Positions 40,246 through 49,207 are shown, counted from the first letter of the stretch. The stretch: DNA of 64,000 bases from an uncultured Gemmiger sp. (GCA_944388135.1 CALXHP010000002.1:83633-147632), one strand, 5' to 3'. Translations and numbers: made by a program. Notes: generated from the letters alone by a model not told the origin.

Positions 40246-42669
40246 TCACTCGCGGATCTCGATGCCCAGTTTGAATTTCAGATTGCCCAGGATCTTCTTG
40301 ACAAAGCGGTCAATTTCTTCCGGTGCGAAAGGTTTGTCCCCCGGCTGGAAGTAGAGACTGAAGGCCATGCTCTTCTTACCGGCGCCCAGCTTCTCGCCGC
40401 GGTAGATATCGAACAGTTCCACCTTGGTCAGCTGCTTGCAGGCACGCTGCATTTCAGCCATCAGGGTACCGCACTCGGTCTCCTCGGGAGCCACCAGGGC
40501 CAGGTCACGCTGGACCGGGGCCAGTTCGGGAATGGGCGTATAATGCAGTGCCTTGGGCACCAGATCATAGAACTTGGGCCAGTCAATTTCGCCCAGATAG
40601 ATGTTCTGGTTGCTGCGGCTGTCCTTCGGCAGTTTGAGCTCCGAGGTCACATCGTTGGCCAGCTTGCCGAACACGCCCACCTTCTCCCCGTTGCAGAGGA
40701 TGTAGGCGGCAATACCGGGATGGAGCCAGGCCACATCGGTGGCGCGCTCCACCGTCATCTCGGCACCGAAAGCCGTGCCCAGCGCTTCCACAGCGCCCTT
40801 GACGGCGAAGAAATCTTCCCCGTCGCCCCAGGCCGCAAAGCCCAGATGGAGGCGTTCCTCGGGCAGTTCGGTGACGGGCTGCTGCTTCGGGATATAGATG
40901 TTGGACAGCTCGAAGATGCGGCCGTCGTTGTTGCCCTTCTTCAGGTTATCCACCACCACGTTCAGCAGAGACGGTGCCAGCAGCGTGCGCATGATGGTCA
41001 GATTGGAAGAAATGGGGTTGAGGATGCGAATGACGTTGCGTTCCGGTGCGTCGGCCGCAATATGGAGCATATCCAGATCGGCATCTGCGTAGAAGGCCAG
41101 CGTCTCGGCCTCATAGAAGCCCTGGGCGCACATGGCACGCTTGGCCTTGGCCCGGGCTTTCTGTACGGTGGTCAGGCCGCCGGTGGTGACCTGGGCAGCC
41201 TTCAGGAAGGTGGGCTTGATATGGTCGTAGCCATACTCGCGGATGACTTCCTCGGCCAGATCGGGTTCGCCAATTTCAATGTCTTCCCGCCAGCGGGGTG
41301 CGGTGACCTGCATCGTGTCGCCGTCCGCTTCCAGCGTCACCTCGAACTGCAGGCGGCGCAGGATCTCCAGCACTGCCTCGGTGGGCACCGTAATGCCCAG
41401 GATGGCGTTGATGCCGCTGATGGTGGCGGTGAACTTCTTGCCCTCCCGGGGGGCACCGGCGGAGCAGTCGAAGTGGGTGGCGGTGACTTCGCCGCAGTCC
41501 AGCTCCTGGATCAGGTGCAGGGCGCGGGCCATGCCCAGCTCGGTGGTATACTCCGAGATGCCCTTTTCATAGTGGCTGGAGGCGTCGGTGTTCTGACCAA
41601 GGCCGCGGGCCGTTTTGCGGATATTGTCCCGGGCAAACTTGGCAGACTCAAAGAGCAGCTGGGTGGTGGTATCCTTGATCTCGCTGTTCAGACCGCCCAT
41701 GACACCGGCCAGTGCCACCGGCTTGCTGCCGTCGCAGATGACCAGATTGTTGGGGGTCAGCTTGAATTCCTTGCCGTCCAGGGTGGTGATCTCTTCCCCG
41801 TCCTTGGCGCGGCGGACAATGATCTGGCAGCTTTCCAGCGTGTCCATGTCAAAAGCGTGCATGGGCTGGCCGATCTCCAGCATGACATAGTTGGTGATAT
41901 CCACCACGTTGGAGATGCTGCGCAGACCGCAGAGGGCCAGCTGACGGCGCATCCAACGGGGAGAAGGGCCGGGGGTGATGTTATGGACGTAATGGCCGAT
42001 ATACCGCGGGCAGAGATCCGGCGCTTCCACCGTGATGGAAAGACGGGGATCGGTGGTGTCCGATTCGGTATAGTCGATGGCAGGCATCTTCAGAGGCTTG
42101 CCCAGCACCGCAGCCACTTCCCGGGCGATGCCCAGAACGCTCTGGCAGTCGGGGCGGTTGGAGGTGACGGCAATATCAAAGATATAATCGTCCAGGCCCA
42201 CCACCTGCTGGATGGGGGTGCCGGGGACGGTATCCTTGGGCAGGTCCAGCAGGCCGTAGACCTCAGCGCCGGGATACAGGTCGTCGTTCAGGCCCAGTTC
42301 CTCACCGCTGCAGAGCATACCGTTGGACTCGATGCCCATCAGGGGCTTGGCCTTGATCTTTACGCCGCCGGGCAAGGTGGAACCGTCCAGTGCTGCGGGG
42401 GTGTGCATCCCCTCATAGACGTTGGGCGCACCGGTGGAGATCTGAATGTCATGGCCGTATTCGCCGCAGTCCACCTTGCAGATGTGCAGGTGGGTGCCTT
42501 CCTGGGGAACACACTCGGTCACAACGCCCACCACGACCTTGTCGATCTCGGCAGACAGGTCGATGAGTTCCTCCACCTCAAAGCCACAGTCGAAGAGCTT
42601 CTTTTCCAGTTCCTCGGCGGTGACGTCAATGTCAACATACTGTTTCAACCAGCTGAATGGTACTTTCAT
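40246..42669 (-). CDS. pheT: Phenylalanyl-tRNA synthetase beta subunit
   Basis: 807 residues, usual length. N-terminal tRNA-binding EMAP-like domain (about 40-155: VVVGVVTECVPQEGTHLHIC), B3/B4 editing domain (about 210-380), B5 domain (about 400-475), the catalytic-like domain and a C-terminal ferredoxin-fold anticodon-binding domain (about 715-807, YTPIPELAPVQRDLALV). With PheS it forms the alpha2-beta2 enzyme charging tRNA-Phe. AGAGGGGG precedes the ATG; 16 bases after pheS. Confidence 0.97.
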   Translation of the reverse strand: MKVPFSWLKQYVDIDVTAEELEKKLFDCGFEVEELIDLSAEIDKVVVGVVTECVPQEGTHLHICKVDCGEYGHDIQISTGAPNVYEGMHTPAALDGSTLPGGVKIKAKPLMGIESNGMLCSGEELGLNDDLYPGAEVYGLLDLPKDTVPGTPIQQVVGLDDYIFDIAVTSNRPDCQSVLGIAREVAAVLGKPLKMPAIDYTESDTTDPRLSITVEAPDLCPRYIGHYVHNITPGPSPRWMRRQLALCGLRSISNVVDITNYVMLEIGQPMHAFDMDTLESCQIIVRRAKDGEEITTLDGKEFKLTPNNLVICDGSKPVALAGVMGGLNSEIKDTTTQLLFESAKFARDNIRKTARGLGQNTDASSHYEKGISEYTTELGMARALHLIQELDCGEVTATHFDCSAGAPREGKKFTATISGINAILGITVPTEAVLEILRRLQFEVTLEADGDTMQVTAPRWREDIEIGEPDLAEEVIREYGYDHIKPTFLKAAQVTTGGLTTVQKARAKAKRAMCAQGFYEAETLAFYADADLDMLHIAADAPERNVIRILNPISSNLTIMRTLLAPSLLNVVVDNLKKGNNDGRIFELSNIYIPKQQPVTELPEERLHLGFAAWGDGEDFFAVKGAVEALGTAFGAEMTVERATDVAWLHPGIAAYILCNGEKVGVFGKLANDVTSELKLPKDSRSNQNIYLGEIDWPKFYDLVPKALHYTPIPELAPVQRDLALVAPEETECGTLMAEMQRACKQLTKVELFDIYRGEKLGAGKKSMAFSLYFQPGDKPFAPEEIDRFVKKILGNLKFKLGIEIRE

Positions 42670-42685
42670 TCCAGACTTCCCCCTC

Positions 42686-43708
42686 TCAATCCTCGAACTG
42701 CTTCAGGAAACGCAGATCGTTTTCAAACATCAGGCCGATGTTGTTGATGCCGTACTTGAGCATGGCAATACGCTCGATGCCGATGCCGAAAGCAAAGCCG
42801 GAATAGACCTTCGGGTCGATGCCGCAGTTTTCCAGCACGCTATGGTGCACCACACCGGCACCCAGGACCTCGATCCAGCCGGTATGCTTGCAGAGAGAGC
42901 AGCCCTTACCGCCGCACTCGAAGCAGGAAACGTCCACCTCCACACTGGGTTCGGTGAAGGGGAAGTAGGACGGGCGCAGACGGGTCTTGACCTCCGGGCC
43001 AAACAGAGCCTGGACAAATTTGTCCAGCATACCCTGCAAGTCGCACAGCGTGATGCCCTTGTCCACCACCAGGCCTTCCATCTGATGGAACATGGGGCTG
43101 TGGGTGGCGTCCGAGTCGGAACGGAACACGCGGCCCGGTACCAGCACCTTGATGGGGGGCTTTTCCATATCCATGACGCGGATCTGGCCACCGCTGGTCT
43201 GGGTACGCAGCACGATGTCTTCGGCCACATAGAAAGTATCCTGCATGTCACGGGCCGGATGGTTCTTCGGCACGTTCAGGCGGGTGAAGTTGTGGTCGTC
43301 GTCCTCGATCTCGGGGCCTTCGTAGATTTCAAAGCCCATGCCGGAGAACACATCCACGATCTCGTTCTTGACGAGGGTGATGGGATGCAGGTTGCCGGTG
43401 GTGCGGGTCTTGGAAGGCAGTGTGATGTCCACCGTCTCCGCCGCGTTGCGGGCTGCCAGGGCCGCCTTCTCCACCTGGGCAGACAAAGCCTGATACTGTG
43501 CCTCGGCCCAGGTCTTGAACTCGTTGATGGTCTTGCCCATGGCGGGGCGATCCTCTTTGGGCACGTCCCGCAGGGATTTGGTGAGCCCTGCCACCGCGCC
43601 GTTCTTGCTCAGAAACTTCTGCCAGAATTCCGACAGTTCCGCCTCATTGGTGACGGCTGCGCCTGCCTGTTCGATGGCAACACGCAATTCCTTGATTTTT
43701 TCTTCCAT
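42686..43708 (-). CDS. pheS: Phenylalanyl-tRNA synthetase alpha subunit
   Basis: 340 residues from [11 protein letters not shown]; the longer open frame runs into the T-box leader and was rejected. N-terminal coiled coil (about 1-85), class II catalytic domain with motif 2 ([20 protein letters not shown]), F-P-F-T-E-P-S-x-E and motif 3 ([14 protein letters not shown]). The [12 protein letters not shown] cysteine cluster sits between. Controlled by the upstream Phe T-box, with the promoter at 44038-44066. Confidence 0.97.
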   Translation of the reverse strand: MEEKIKELRVAIEQAGAAVTNEAELSEFWQKFLSKNGAVAGLTKSLRDVPKEDRPAMGKTINEFKTWAEAQYQALSAQVEKAALAARNAAETVDITLPSKTRTTGNLHPITLVKNEIVDVFSGMGFEIYEGPEIEDDDHNFTRLNVPKNHPARDMQDTFYVAEDIVLRTQTSGGQIRVMDMEKPPIKVLVPGRVFRSDSDATHSPMFHQMEGLVVDKGITLCDLQGMLDKFVQALFGPEVKTRLRPSYFPFTEPSVEVDVSCFECGGKGCSLCKHTGWIEVLGAGVVHHSVLENCGIDPKVYSGFAFGIGIERIAMLKYGINNIGLMFENDLRFLKQFED

Positions 43709-43745
43709 AGTACACCTCTGCTCTGTACGGGGCGGGGCAAAACAA

Positions 43746-44031
43746 AAAAGGCCTCGTCCCTGGATTTGCTCAGGGACGAAGCCTTGTAAAAAACTCCGCG
43801 GTACCACCCGTGTTCCGCCTCCCACAAAAGGGCGCGGCACTCTTTGTCTGCCGGTAACGGTGCAGGGCCGTTGCGCACTACTGCGCTGCCCTGCCGGGCA
43901 GCGGTTCCCGCGCACCACTCGGGAGCGAACTTCCGCGGGGATGCCTTGCAGGCGGCTTGCAGCCGATGACCGCCCTCTCTGTTCCAACAAATCCCCGTGT
44001 ACTTTCTCCGTCGGCGTGTTTTGTCAATACG
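43746..44031 (-). promoter_or_regulatory. T-box riboswitch, phenylalanine-specific, leader of pheST
   Basis: About 290-base leader on the minus strand. The T-box sequence GGTGGTACCGCGGAG (43808-43794) directly precedes an intrinsic terminator (stem 43749-43764 with 43771-43785, then TTTTTTG). In Stem I the 5' side has AGTA and the 3' side has GAA-G-TTC (specifier TTC, 43929-43927), i.e. a Phe codon, as expected. Uncharged tRNA-Phe should pair with the specifier and the T-box bulge and stabilise the antiterminator. Exact 5' end inferred from the promoter. Confidence 0.93.
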
Positions 44032-44037
44032 AATATT

Positions 44038-44066
44038 AGTATAGCCAGGCTGCGGGGATTTGTCAA
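44038..44066 (-). promoter_or_regulatory. Promoter of the pheST T-box transcript
   Basis: Minus strand TTGACA (44066-44061), 17-base spacer, TATACT (44043-44038): near consensus. Confidence 0.88.
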
Positions 44067-44079
44067 GGCCGGCATGACG

Positions 44080-44104
44080 CAAAAAGAGGGCCCGAAGGCC
44101 CTCT
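44080..44104 (-). terminator. Terminator of the BI-1 family gene
   Basis: GAGGGCC-CGAA-GGCCCTC stem (086-092 with 097-103), with TTTTTG after it on the minus strand. Confidence 0.88.
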
Positions 44105-44118
44105 CCCCTTTTGGCGGA

Positions 44119-44835
44119 TCAGTCGTTGCGGCGGCCGACCATGCGCAGGATATACAGGAAGATGTTGATGAAATCCAGATACAGATTCAGCGCACCGATG
44201 ATGGAGGCTTTGTGCAGCATGGCTGCGTTGCCCCCAAAGTAGGCGTAGTGATGTTTGAGCATCTGGGTATCATAGGCGGTCAGCCCCATGAAGATCAGCA
44301 GACCGATGGCGCAGAGCACCAGATCCACCAGGCCGAAGTTCACCCCCATCAGGCTGAACAGTCCGCCTACCAGAGAGCAGACCAGCATGGCAATGAGGCC
44401 GGCAAACAGCTTGGGCCCCCAACCGGTCAGGTCCCTCTGGGTGGTTGCACCGTAAACGGCCATCACACCAAAGTAGACGGCACCCACCAGGAACGCCAGC
44501 ACCAGGCTGCCTACCTGATATACCAGGAAAATGGTGGAGAGGTTGAGGCCGTTGAGGATCGCATAGCCGAAGAACAGGCCGGTGGCCGTGCTGGGCTGGA
44601 TATGGGTGATCCGTGCCGAGAGGACGAACACCATCACCAGCTCGGCAATGGCGGTGAGGAAGATCAGACCGGTGGAGGCAAACAGCCAGACCAGACCGCT
44701 GACCACGGTGCCGATGCCCACGGCAAAGGTCACCAGCAGGCCGGCGAACATCCAGCCGAAAGTTTTGGTCATATACTGACTTAGCGTGCCGAACGGGCTT
44801 TCCGCATAAGAAATGTCGTTGTAATTTTGGTACAT
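44119..44835 (-). CDS. Bax inhibitor-1/YccA family membrane protein
   Basis: 238 residues with about seven membrane helices and the C-terminal BI-1 signature (TAYDTQMLKHHYAYF, then LHKASIIGALNLYLDFINIF). Bacterial homologs (YetJ, YccA) are pH-sensitive calcium leak channels or modulators of membrane protease FtsH. It is single, with a terminator, and diverges from hemW with overlapping -10 elements. GAAAGGGG precedes the ATG. Confidence 0.93.
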   Translation of the reverse strand: MYQNYNDISYAESPFGTLSQYMTKTFGWMFAGLLVTFAVGIGTVVSGLVWLFASTGLIFLTAIAELVMVFVLSARITHIQPSTATGLFFGYAILNGLNLSTIFLVYQVGSLVLAFLVGAVYFGVMAVYGATTQRDLTGWGPKLFAGLIAMLVCSLVGGLFSLMGVNFGLVDLVLCAIGLLIFMGLTAYDTQMLKHHYAYFGGNAAMLHKASIIGALNLYLDFINIFLYILRMVGRRND

Positions 44836-44837
44836 GG

Positions 44838-44867
44838 TTGATTCCCCTTTCTTAATACGGTATTATA
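44838..44867 (+). promoter_or_regulatory. hemW promoter overlapping the -10 of the BI-1 gene
   Basis: Plus strand TTGATT (44838-44843), 17-base spacer, TATTAT (44861-44866). On the minus strand TATAAT (44867-44862) lies in the same bases, facing the BI-1 gene; its -35 (ATGGTT, 44890-44885) is weak. The two transcripts should compete for polymerase. Confidence 0.6.
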
Positions 44868-44947
44868 GCCATAAAAGATGTGAAAACCATCACAAATTTA
44901 TGAAGTACCTGTTAACAGTATCCTATAGAAAGGCAAAAAAGTCAACA

Positions 44948-46018
44948 ATGGATTCTTTTGGTATCTATCTGCACATTCCCTACTGCAAGTCCAAGTGCCG
45001 CTACTGTGATTTTTACTCCGCCCCGGGGGCCCGAGGGGTACCCCAGTCTTACGTGGATGCCCTGTTACGGGAACTTGCCAAAAAGCACCGCCGTCCCGAC
45101 ACCCTTTATTTCGGCGGCGGCACCCCGGCGCTGCTCTCCCCCACCCAGGTGGATCGTCTGGTCCGGGCCGCAGACCCGCTGCCGGGGGCAGAGATCACCC
45201 TGGAAGCCAACCCCGACACCGTGACGGCAGATTCCCTGCGGGGATTCCGGGCTGCCGGCGTCACCCGCATCAGTTTCGGTGTGCAGAGCGCCGACGACGC
45301 CCAGCTCCGCCGTCTGGGGCGTACCCATACAGCCGCCGGAGCCGCCGGGGCCTTGCGCATGGCCCGGGAGGCAGGTTTCCCCGAGATCTGCGGCGATATC
45401 ATGCTGGCGCTGCCCCACTACACCAACGAAGAATTCGATGCCACCCTGCATCTGCTCCGGGAGGGGGGCTGCACCCACATTTCCGCTTACCTGCTGAAGA
45501 TCGAACCCGGCACCGCCTTTGCCAGATTTCCCCCGGAAGGCCTGCCTACCCCCGATCAGGCCGCCGATTTTTATCTTTATGCCGTCCGGCGCCTGGAAGA
45601 AGCCGGTTACCGGCAGTATGAGATCAGCAACTTTGCCCGCCCCGGGCACGAAGGGCGGCACAATCTTCTGTACTGGAACTGCCGGGATTATTGGGGGGTA
45701 GGTCCTGCCGCCCACAGCTGTCTGAACAACCGGCGCAGTTTCTGGCCGGACGATGTGCAGGGCTTCATCAACGGCAGCACCGCGGAGCAGGCGGAGGGTG
45801 TCTGTGATGCCGAGGATTTCCTGCTGATGCAGCTGCGTCTGTGCAAAGGGCTTGACCTGGACGAGTATGCCCGGTGGGGCGGCCATCTTACCAAAATTCA
45901 GATGGATTTTCTCCGTCATTGTGTTGCCGCCGGCTATGCGGCGTTTGAAGGCAATGTCCTGCGCCTGACCCCCGCCGGAATGGTGGTGCAGAACGCCATT
46001 CTGGAAGCCCTGATCTGA
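44948..46018 (+). CDS. hemW: Radical SAM heme chaperone HemW
   Basis: 356 residues from MDSFGIYLHIPYCKSKCRYC. Cys13, Cys17 and Cys20 form the CxxxCxxC 4Fe-4S radical-SAM site; Tyr19-Cys20-Asp21 and the lack of the fourth Cys typical of HemN point to HemW, a heme-binding chaperone and not a coproporphyrinogen oxidase. GGGTP and YEISNFARPGHE are family motifs. The RBS is weak (AAAGG about 15 bases upstream). Longer in-frame starts overlap the promoter. Confidence 0.92.
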   Translation: MDSFGIYLHIPYCKSKCRYCDFYSAPGARGVPQSYVDALLRELAKKHRRPDTLYFGGGTPALLSPTQVDRLVRAADPLPGAEITLEANPDTVTADSLRGFRAAGVTRISFGVQSADDAQLRRLGRTHTAAGAAGALRMAREAGFPEICGDIMLALPHYTNEEFDATLHLLREGGCTHISAYLLKIEPGTAFARFPPEGLPTPDQAADFYLYAVRRLEEAGYRQYEISNFARPGHEGRHNLLYWNCRDYWGVGPAAHSCLNNRRSFWPDDVQGFINGSTAEQAEGVCDAEDFLLMQLRLCKGLDLDEYARWGGHLTKIQMDFLRHCVAAGYAAFEGNVLRLTPAGMVVQNAILEALI

Positions 46019-46020
46019 CC

Positions 46021-46062
46021 CAAAAAAGGGAGACAACCCCTGTTAGGTTGTCTCCCTTTTGT
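46021..46062 (+). terminator. Terminator between hemW and the ABC importer operon (bidirectional)
   Basis: AAAAGGGAGACAACC/GGTTGTCTCCCTTTT 15-base stem with seven-base loop and T-runs on both strands; serves both convergent units. Confidence 0.93.
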
Positions 46063-46067
46063 TTGTT

Positions 46068-46637
46068 TTATTCTGCGAATTGCCGTACCGGCCAGCCCAG
46101 CAGTTCCGTTGCCGCCGCGTCGTGGGTCACAAGGATGACCGGGCGGTCCCCCGCCAGCCGCACCACGGCAGCCGCCGCCTGGGCTACCAGCTCAGCATCC
46201 ATCCCCGTGAAGGGCTCGTCCATCAGCAGGGTTTTGGCGTCCTTGCAGAGCAGCGCCCGTAGCAGAGCCGCACGGCGTTTCTGCCCCCCGGAAAGTTTGC
46301 CCGCCGGAAGGATCAGATCGCTGTGGGTAAACCCCAGCGCCCGCAGTTCGGTTTCGGCCTCCCGCAGGGTCAGCCCATGGCCGGCCAGCACCAGATTCCC
46401 GCCTGCCGTCAATTGGGGGCAGAGACGGTCCTCCTGAAATACCGCCGCCGGGGTTTCCACGCCGGACACCGTACCGGAATCCGGAGTTTCCAGCCCCATC
46501 AGGATGCGCAGCAGCGTGGTCTTACCGCAGCCGGAAGGTCCCATCAGCACCATGGGCCGATCCACCGTCCAGCTGAAATCTTCCAGCACCGCCTTACCGT
46601 CGAAGCGCTTGCAGAGGTTTGCCATGACAATGCTCAT
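46068..46637 (-). CDS. ABC transporter ATP-binding protein (SsuB/TauB-like)
   Basis: 189 residues, short for the family (usually 240-260). Walker A GPSGCGKTT (33-41), Q-loop FQEDRLCP, ABC signature LSGGQKRRAALLRALL, Walker B LLMDEP and H-loop THD are all present; only the N-terminal strands and C-terminal helices are trimmed. It powers uptake by the preceding permease. ATG overlaps the permease stop as ATGA. Last gene of an SBP-permease-ATPase operon. Confidence 0.92.
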   Translation of the reverse strand: MSIVMANLCKRFDGKAVLEDFSWTVDRPMVLMGPSGCGKTTLLRILMGLETPDSGTVSGVETPAAVFQEDRLCPQLTAGGNLVLAGHGLTLREAETELRALGFTHSDLILPAGKLSGGQKRRAALLRALLCKDAKTLLMDEPFTGMDAELVAQAAAAVVRLAGDRPVILVTHDAAATELLGWPVRQFAE

Positions 46638-47395
46638 CCGTGCACCTCCCCGCAAAGCCGCATCTTGGCCGCCCGCAGCAGCCGGGCCGCCACGGCCGAC
46701 AAGAGGGCCGACAGCAGCACGATCACCAGCGTCCAGGCAAATACATCCGGTGTGGAAAGGGTGATCTTGGCGCGGTAGAGAGCATCCCCCACCGAATGAT
46801 CCGGCAGGCCGATGACCTCCGCCGAAACACCGCTTTTCCAGCACATGCCCATGGCTGCAATGCAGCTTTCACAGAAAGACGGGAAGATGCCCGGCAGCCA
46901 GATATACCGCAGCCGGGCCATCCAGGACAGCCGGTATACCTTTGCCATCTCCAGCAGCTGGGGATCGGTGTCGGCAATCCCCGCCAGCACCCCGGCGTAA
47001 ACCACCGGCAGCACGTGGGTAAAGCTGACCACCACCGAAAGGTTGCTGCCGCTGACCCACAGCAATGCCAGAATGACAAAGCTGGCCACCGGCATGGCGC
47101 GGATCAGCTGCATGACCGGGTCCACAAAGACCCGTACTGCATGCCAGCGGGCCCCTGCCGCTCCCAGGATCAGCCCCCCTGCCACCGCCAGCAGAAAACC
47201 GGCTACGATGCGCAGGGCGCTGAAAGCGATCCGGTGCCAGAAGGCAGCAGTGGGAAGCAATTGTCCCAGCGCCGCCAGTGTCTGGAGCGGCGTGGCCAGA
47301 AACAGCCCGCCATGGCCCAGCGTCAGGGCAGCGATCTGCCACACAATGACCCAGGCTACAATGGCAAGCAGCCGTTCCCGGTACTTAGACGCCAT
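46634..47395 (-). CDS. ABC transporter permease (SsuC/TauC-like)
   Basis: 253 residues with about six membrane helices. The EAA-type loop is YAGVLAGIADTDPQLLEMAK, VYRLSWMARLRYIWLPGIFP, which contacts the ATPase. Members import nitrate, sulfonate, taurine, pyrimidine-thiamine precursors and similar small solutes. The ATG (47395-47393) lies inside the 3' end of the binding-protein gene (11-base overlap), implying coupled translation. Confidence 0.92.
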   Translation of the reverse strand: MASKYRERLLAIVAWVIVWQIAALTLGHGGLFLATPLQTLAALGQLLPTAAFWHRIAFSALRIVAGFLLAVAGGLILGAAGARWHAVRVFVDPVMQLIRAMPVASFVILALLWVSGSNLSVVVSFTHVLPVVYAGVLAGIADTDPQLLEMAKVYRLSWMARLRYIWLPGIFPSFCESCIAAMGMCWKSGVSAEVIGLPDHSVGDALYRAKITLSTPDVFAWTLVIVLLSALLSAVAARLLRAAKMRLCGEVHG

Positions 47396-48419
47396 AGTAG
47401 AAGTCGTCGGCCGGCATAGCACCGCCCACACTGGTGGGATCGGCGTCATAGAGGACCTGGAAGTAGTTCATCAGGTCGGTCTTCATCTGTTCGCCGCGCT
47501 CAAAAACGATGTTGCACTCGGGCAGCGCTTTCTGGGCCAGGGCAGCCTTGGCCACGATGCCGTAGCTTTCGCAGAGGGCTGCGGTGCCTTCCAGATCGGT
47601 GTTGGCAGCCTCCACGCTGGCGGCATAGCCGTTCAGGAACTCCTCAAAGGCATCGGGATCGGCTTCCACGGCATCCTTGCGGACCACCAGCACGCCGGTC
47701 ACCAGCTGGGAGCCGGCCACCTTCTGCCACTCGTCGTTCATATCCAGCGCCACACGCAGGCCTTCCACCTGGGAAAGGGCGCTGGTCACAAAGGGCTGGG
47801 GCAGCATGGCGATGGTCGCCTTGCCCGCCTGGACCTGGCTGAGCGCCTCGGTGGCTTCGCTGCAGTAGACGATGTTCACATCGGCATCCGGGTCAAGACC
47901 GTTCTGGCTGAGCACATAGCGCAGCACATATTCCGGCGTGGTGCCCTTGCCGGTGGTGACGATGGTCTGGCCCTTCAGGTCGGCCACAGACTGTACGGTG
48001 TCCCCGTTCTCCACAATGTACAGAACGCCCAGGGTGTTCACACAGGCAACCTCTACCTGGCCGTTGGTCTTCTGATACAGGGTGGCTGCCAGGTTGGCGG
48101 GAATGGCCGCCGCATCCAGATCACCCTTGACCAGCAGCGGCACGATCTCGTCAGCCGCACCGTACATGGTGAAGCTGTAGTTGGCGCCGTCATCGCTGTC
48201 CATCAGATTGACCAGGCCCATGGTGGTGGGGCCTTTCAGACCGGCCACACGCAAGCCCTCCGCTGCGGTTTCGGGACTTGTCGTGGCTTCCTCCACCGTG
48301 GAAGCCGGTGCGGATTCCGCCGTAGCCTCCGAAGTGGAAGAAGCGGCACCGCCGCAGGCTACCAAAGAAATGCACAAGGCTGCCGCCGTAACGGCTGCCA
48401 GAATACGTTTGAACTTCAT
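47385..48419 (-). CDS. ABC transporter substrate-binding lipoprotein (SsuA/ThiY-like)
   Basis: 344 residues. A signal peptide ends in the lipobox LVAC (Cys22), followed by a Ser/Glu/Ala linker (23-53) and an NMT1/SsuA-type fold (VAGLKGPTTMGLVNLMDSDD, LVKGDLDAAAIPANLAATLY, GQTIVTTGKGTTPEYVLRYV). The substrate is unknown; GPTTMGLV-x-LM is typical of a clostridial subgroup whose ligand is not established. AAGGAGG precedes the ATG. The promoter at 48454-48482 overlaps the palindrome at 48480-48497, next to a divergent Crp/Fnr gene. Confidence 0.9.
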   Translation of the reverse strand: MKFKRILAAVTAAALCISLVACGGAASSTSEATAESAPASTVEEATTSPETAAEGLRVAGLKGPTTMGLVNLMDSDDGANYSFTMYGAADEIVPLLVKGDLDAAAIPANLAATLYQKTNGQVEVACVNTLGVLYIVENGDTVQSVADLKGQTIVTTGKGTTPEYVLRYVLSQNGLDPDADVNIVYCSEATEALSQVQAGKATIAMLPQPFVTSALSQVEGLRVALDMNDEWQKVAGSQLVTGVLVVRKDAVEADPDAFEEFLNGYAASVEAANTDLEGTAALCESYGIVAKAALAQKALPECNIVFERGEQMKTDLMNYFQVLYDADPTSVGGAMPADDFYYGV

Positions 48420-48437
48420 AAATCCTTTTCCTCCTTA

Positions 48438-48497
48438 TTGCTTTTGCGGGACCACTATACTATAATGTTAAAAAATTGTCTGTTGCACAGGCAACAG
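48438..48497 (+). promoter_or_regulatory. Divergent promoters and Crp/Fnr-type palindrome between the importer and its regulator
   Basis: Plus strand: TTGCTT (48438-48443), 17-base spacer, TATAAT (48461-48466), for the crp-like gene. Minus strand: CAGACA (48482-48477), 17-base spacer, TATAGT (48459-48454), for the importer. Palindrome CTGTTGC-ACAG-GCAACAG at 48480-48497 is centred 41.5 bases before the predicted importer start point (class II activator position) and about +8 to +25 of the crp-like transcript (autorepression position). Confidence 0.7.
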
Positions 48498-48514
48498 TTA
48501 TGGGAGAGGTTCGG

Positions 48515-49207
48515 ATGGATTACACCCGTTACTACGATATTTTACGGCAGACCAGCCTGTTCCGGGGGATGCCGGACCGGGATCTGGAAACGCTGATGCA
48601 CTGCTTTTCCCCCCATGTGCGCCGGTACGACCGGGGGGAACTGTTGCTGCTGGCGGGATACGAGACCCACGAAGTCGGCATCGTGCTGGAAGGGGAAATC
48701 GTGGCCGCCAAACCCATGCCCGACGGCACTGCGGTGGTCATGACCCGCATGGGCCGGGGGGGACTGTTCGCCGATGTTCTGGCCGGCAGCCACAACAAAA
48801 GCCCGGTGAATGTGACGGCGGCTCTGCCCTGCCTGGTGCTTTACCTGCCCAGTGAAGCGCTGCTGCGCCCTTGCGGTGCGCTGCATCCCGCCCATCTGCA
48901 GCTGCTTCACAACTGGCTGCAGACCATCAGCGGCAAATATTTTGCTTTGGACCGTCGGCTGGAACTGCTGTGCTGCAAAAGCCTGCGGGGCCGTATCGGT
49001 CTGTGGCTGCTGGAGCAGCAGGAAGAAGCGGGGGCGGACACCTTCAGTACCGCCCTGACGCGGTCGGAGCTGGCGTCCTACCTGAACTGTGACCGCAGCG
49101 CCCTTTGCCGGGAGCTGAGCCGCATGCAGGAGGAGGGACTGATCGCCATTTTTCGCCGCAGTTTCAAGCTGCTGGACCCGGAGCGCCTGCGTTATACCGT
49201 GCAATGA
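48515..49207 (+). CDS. Crp/Fnr family transcriptional regulator
   Basis: 230 residues from MDYTRYYDIL. Cyclic-nucleotide-binding-like beta barrel (about 15-130) and a C-terminal Crp helix-turn-helix (about 165-220: TRSELASYLNCDRSALCREL SR). It lacks the N-terminal Fnr cysteine cluster, so it is not an oxygen-sensing Fnr; ligand unknown. Divergent from the SsuA-like importer with a palindrome between them, so it probably controls that importer and itself. Confidence 0.92.
   Translation: MDYTRYYDILRQTSLFRGMPDRDLETLMHCFSPHVRRYDRGELLLLAGYETHEVGIVLEGEIVAAKPMPDGTAVVMTRMGRGGLFADVLAGSHNKSPVNVTAALPCLVLYLPSEALLRPCGALHPAHLQLLHNWLQTISGKYFALDRRLELLCCKSLRGRIGLWLLEQQEEAGADTFSTALTRSELASYLNCDRSALCRELSRMQEEGLIAIFRRSFKLLDPERLRYTVQ

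Noticed and set aside
40177-42747. 856-codon plus-strand open frame opposite pheT
   Set aside because: Shadow of pheT; no family motif, no RBS, crosses the pheT terminator.
42686-43990. N-terminally extended PheS (94 extra codons)
   Set aside because: The extension is translated T-box leader sequence; the ATG at 43708 has an RBS and begins the known PheS N terminus.
46068-46844. N-terminally extended ABC ATPase
   Set aside because: The extra codons overlap the permease gene in another frame; the ATG at 46637 overlaps the permease stop as ATGA and starts a normal ATPase fold.
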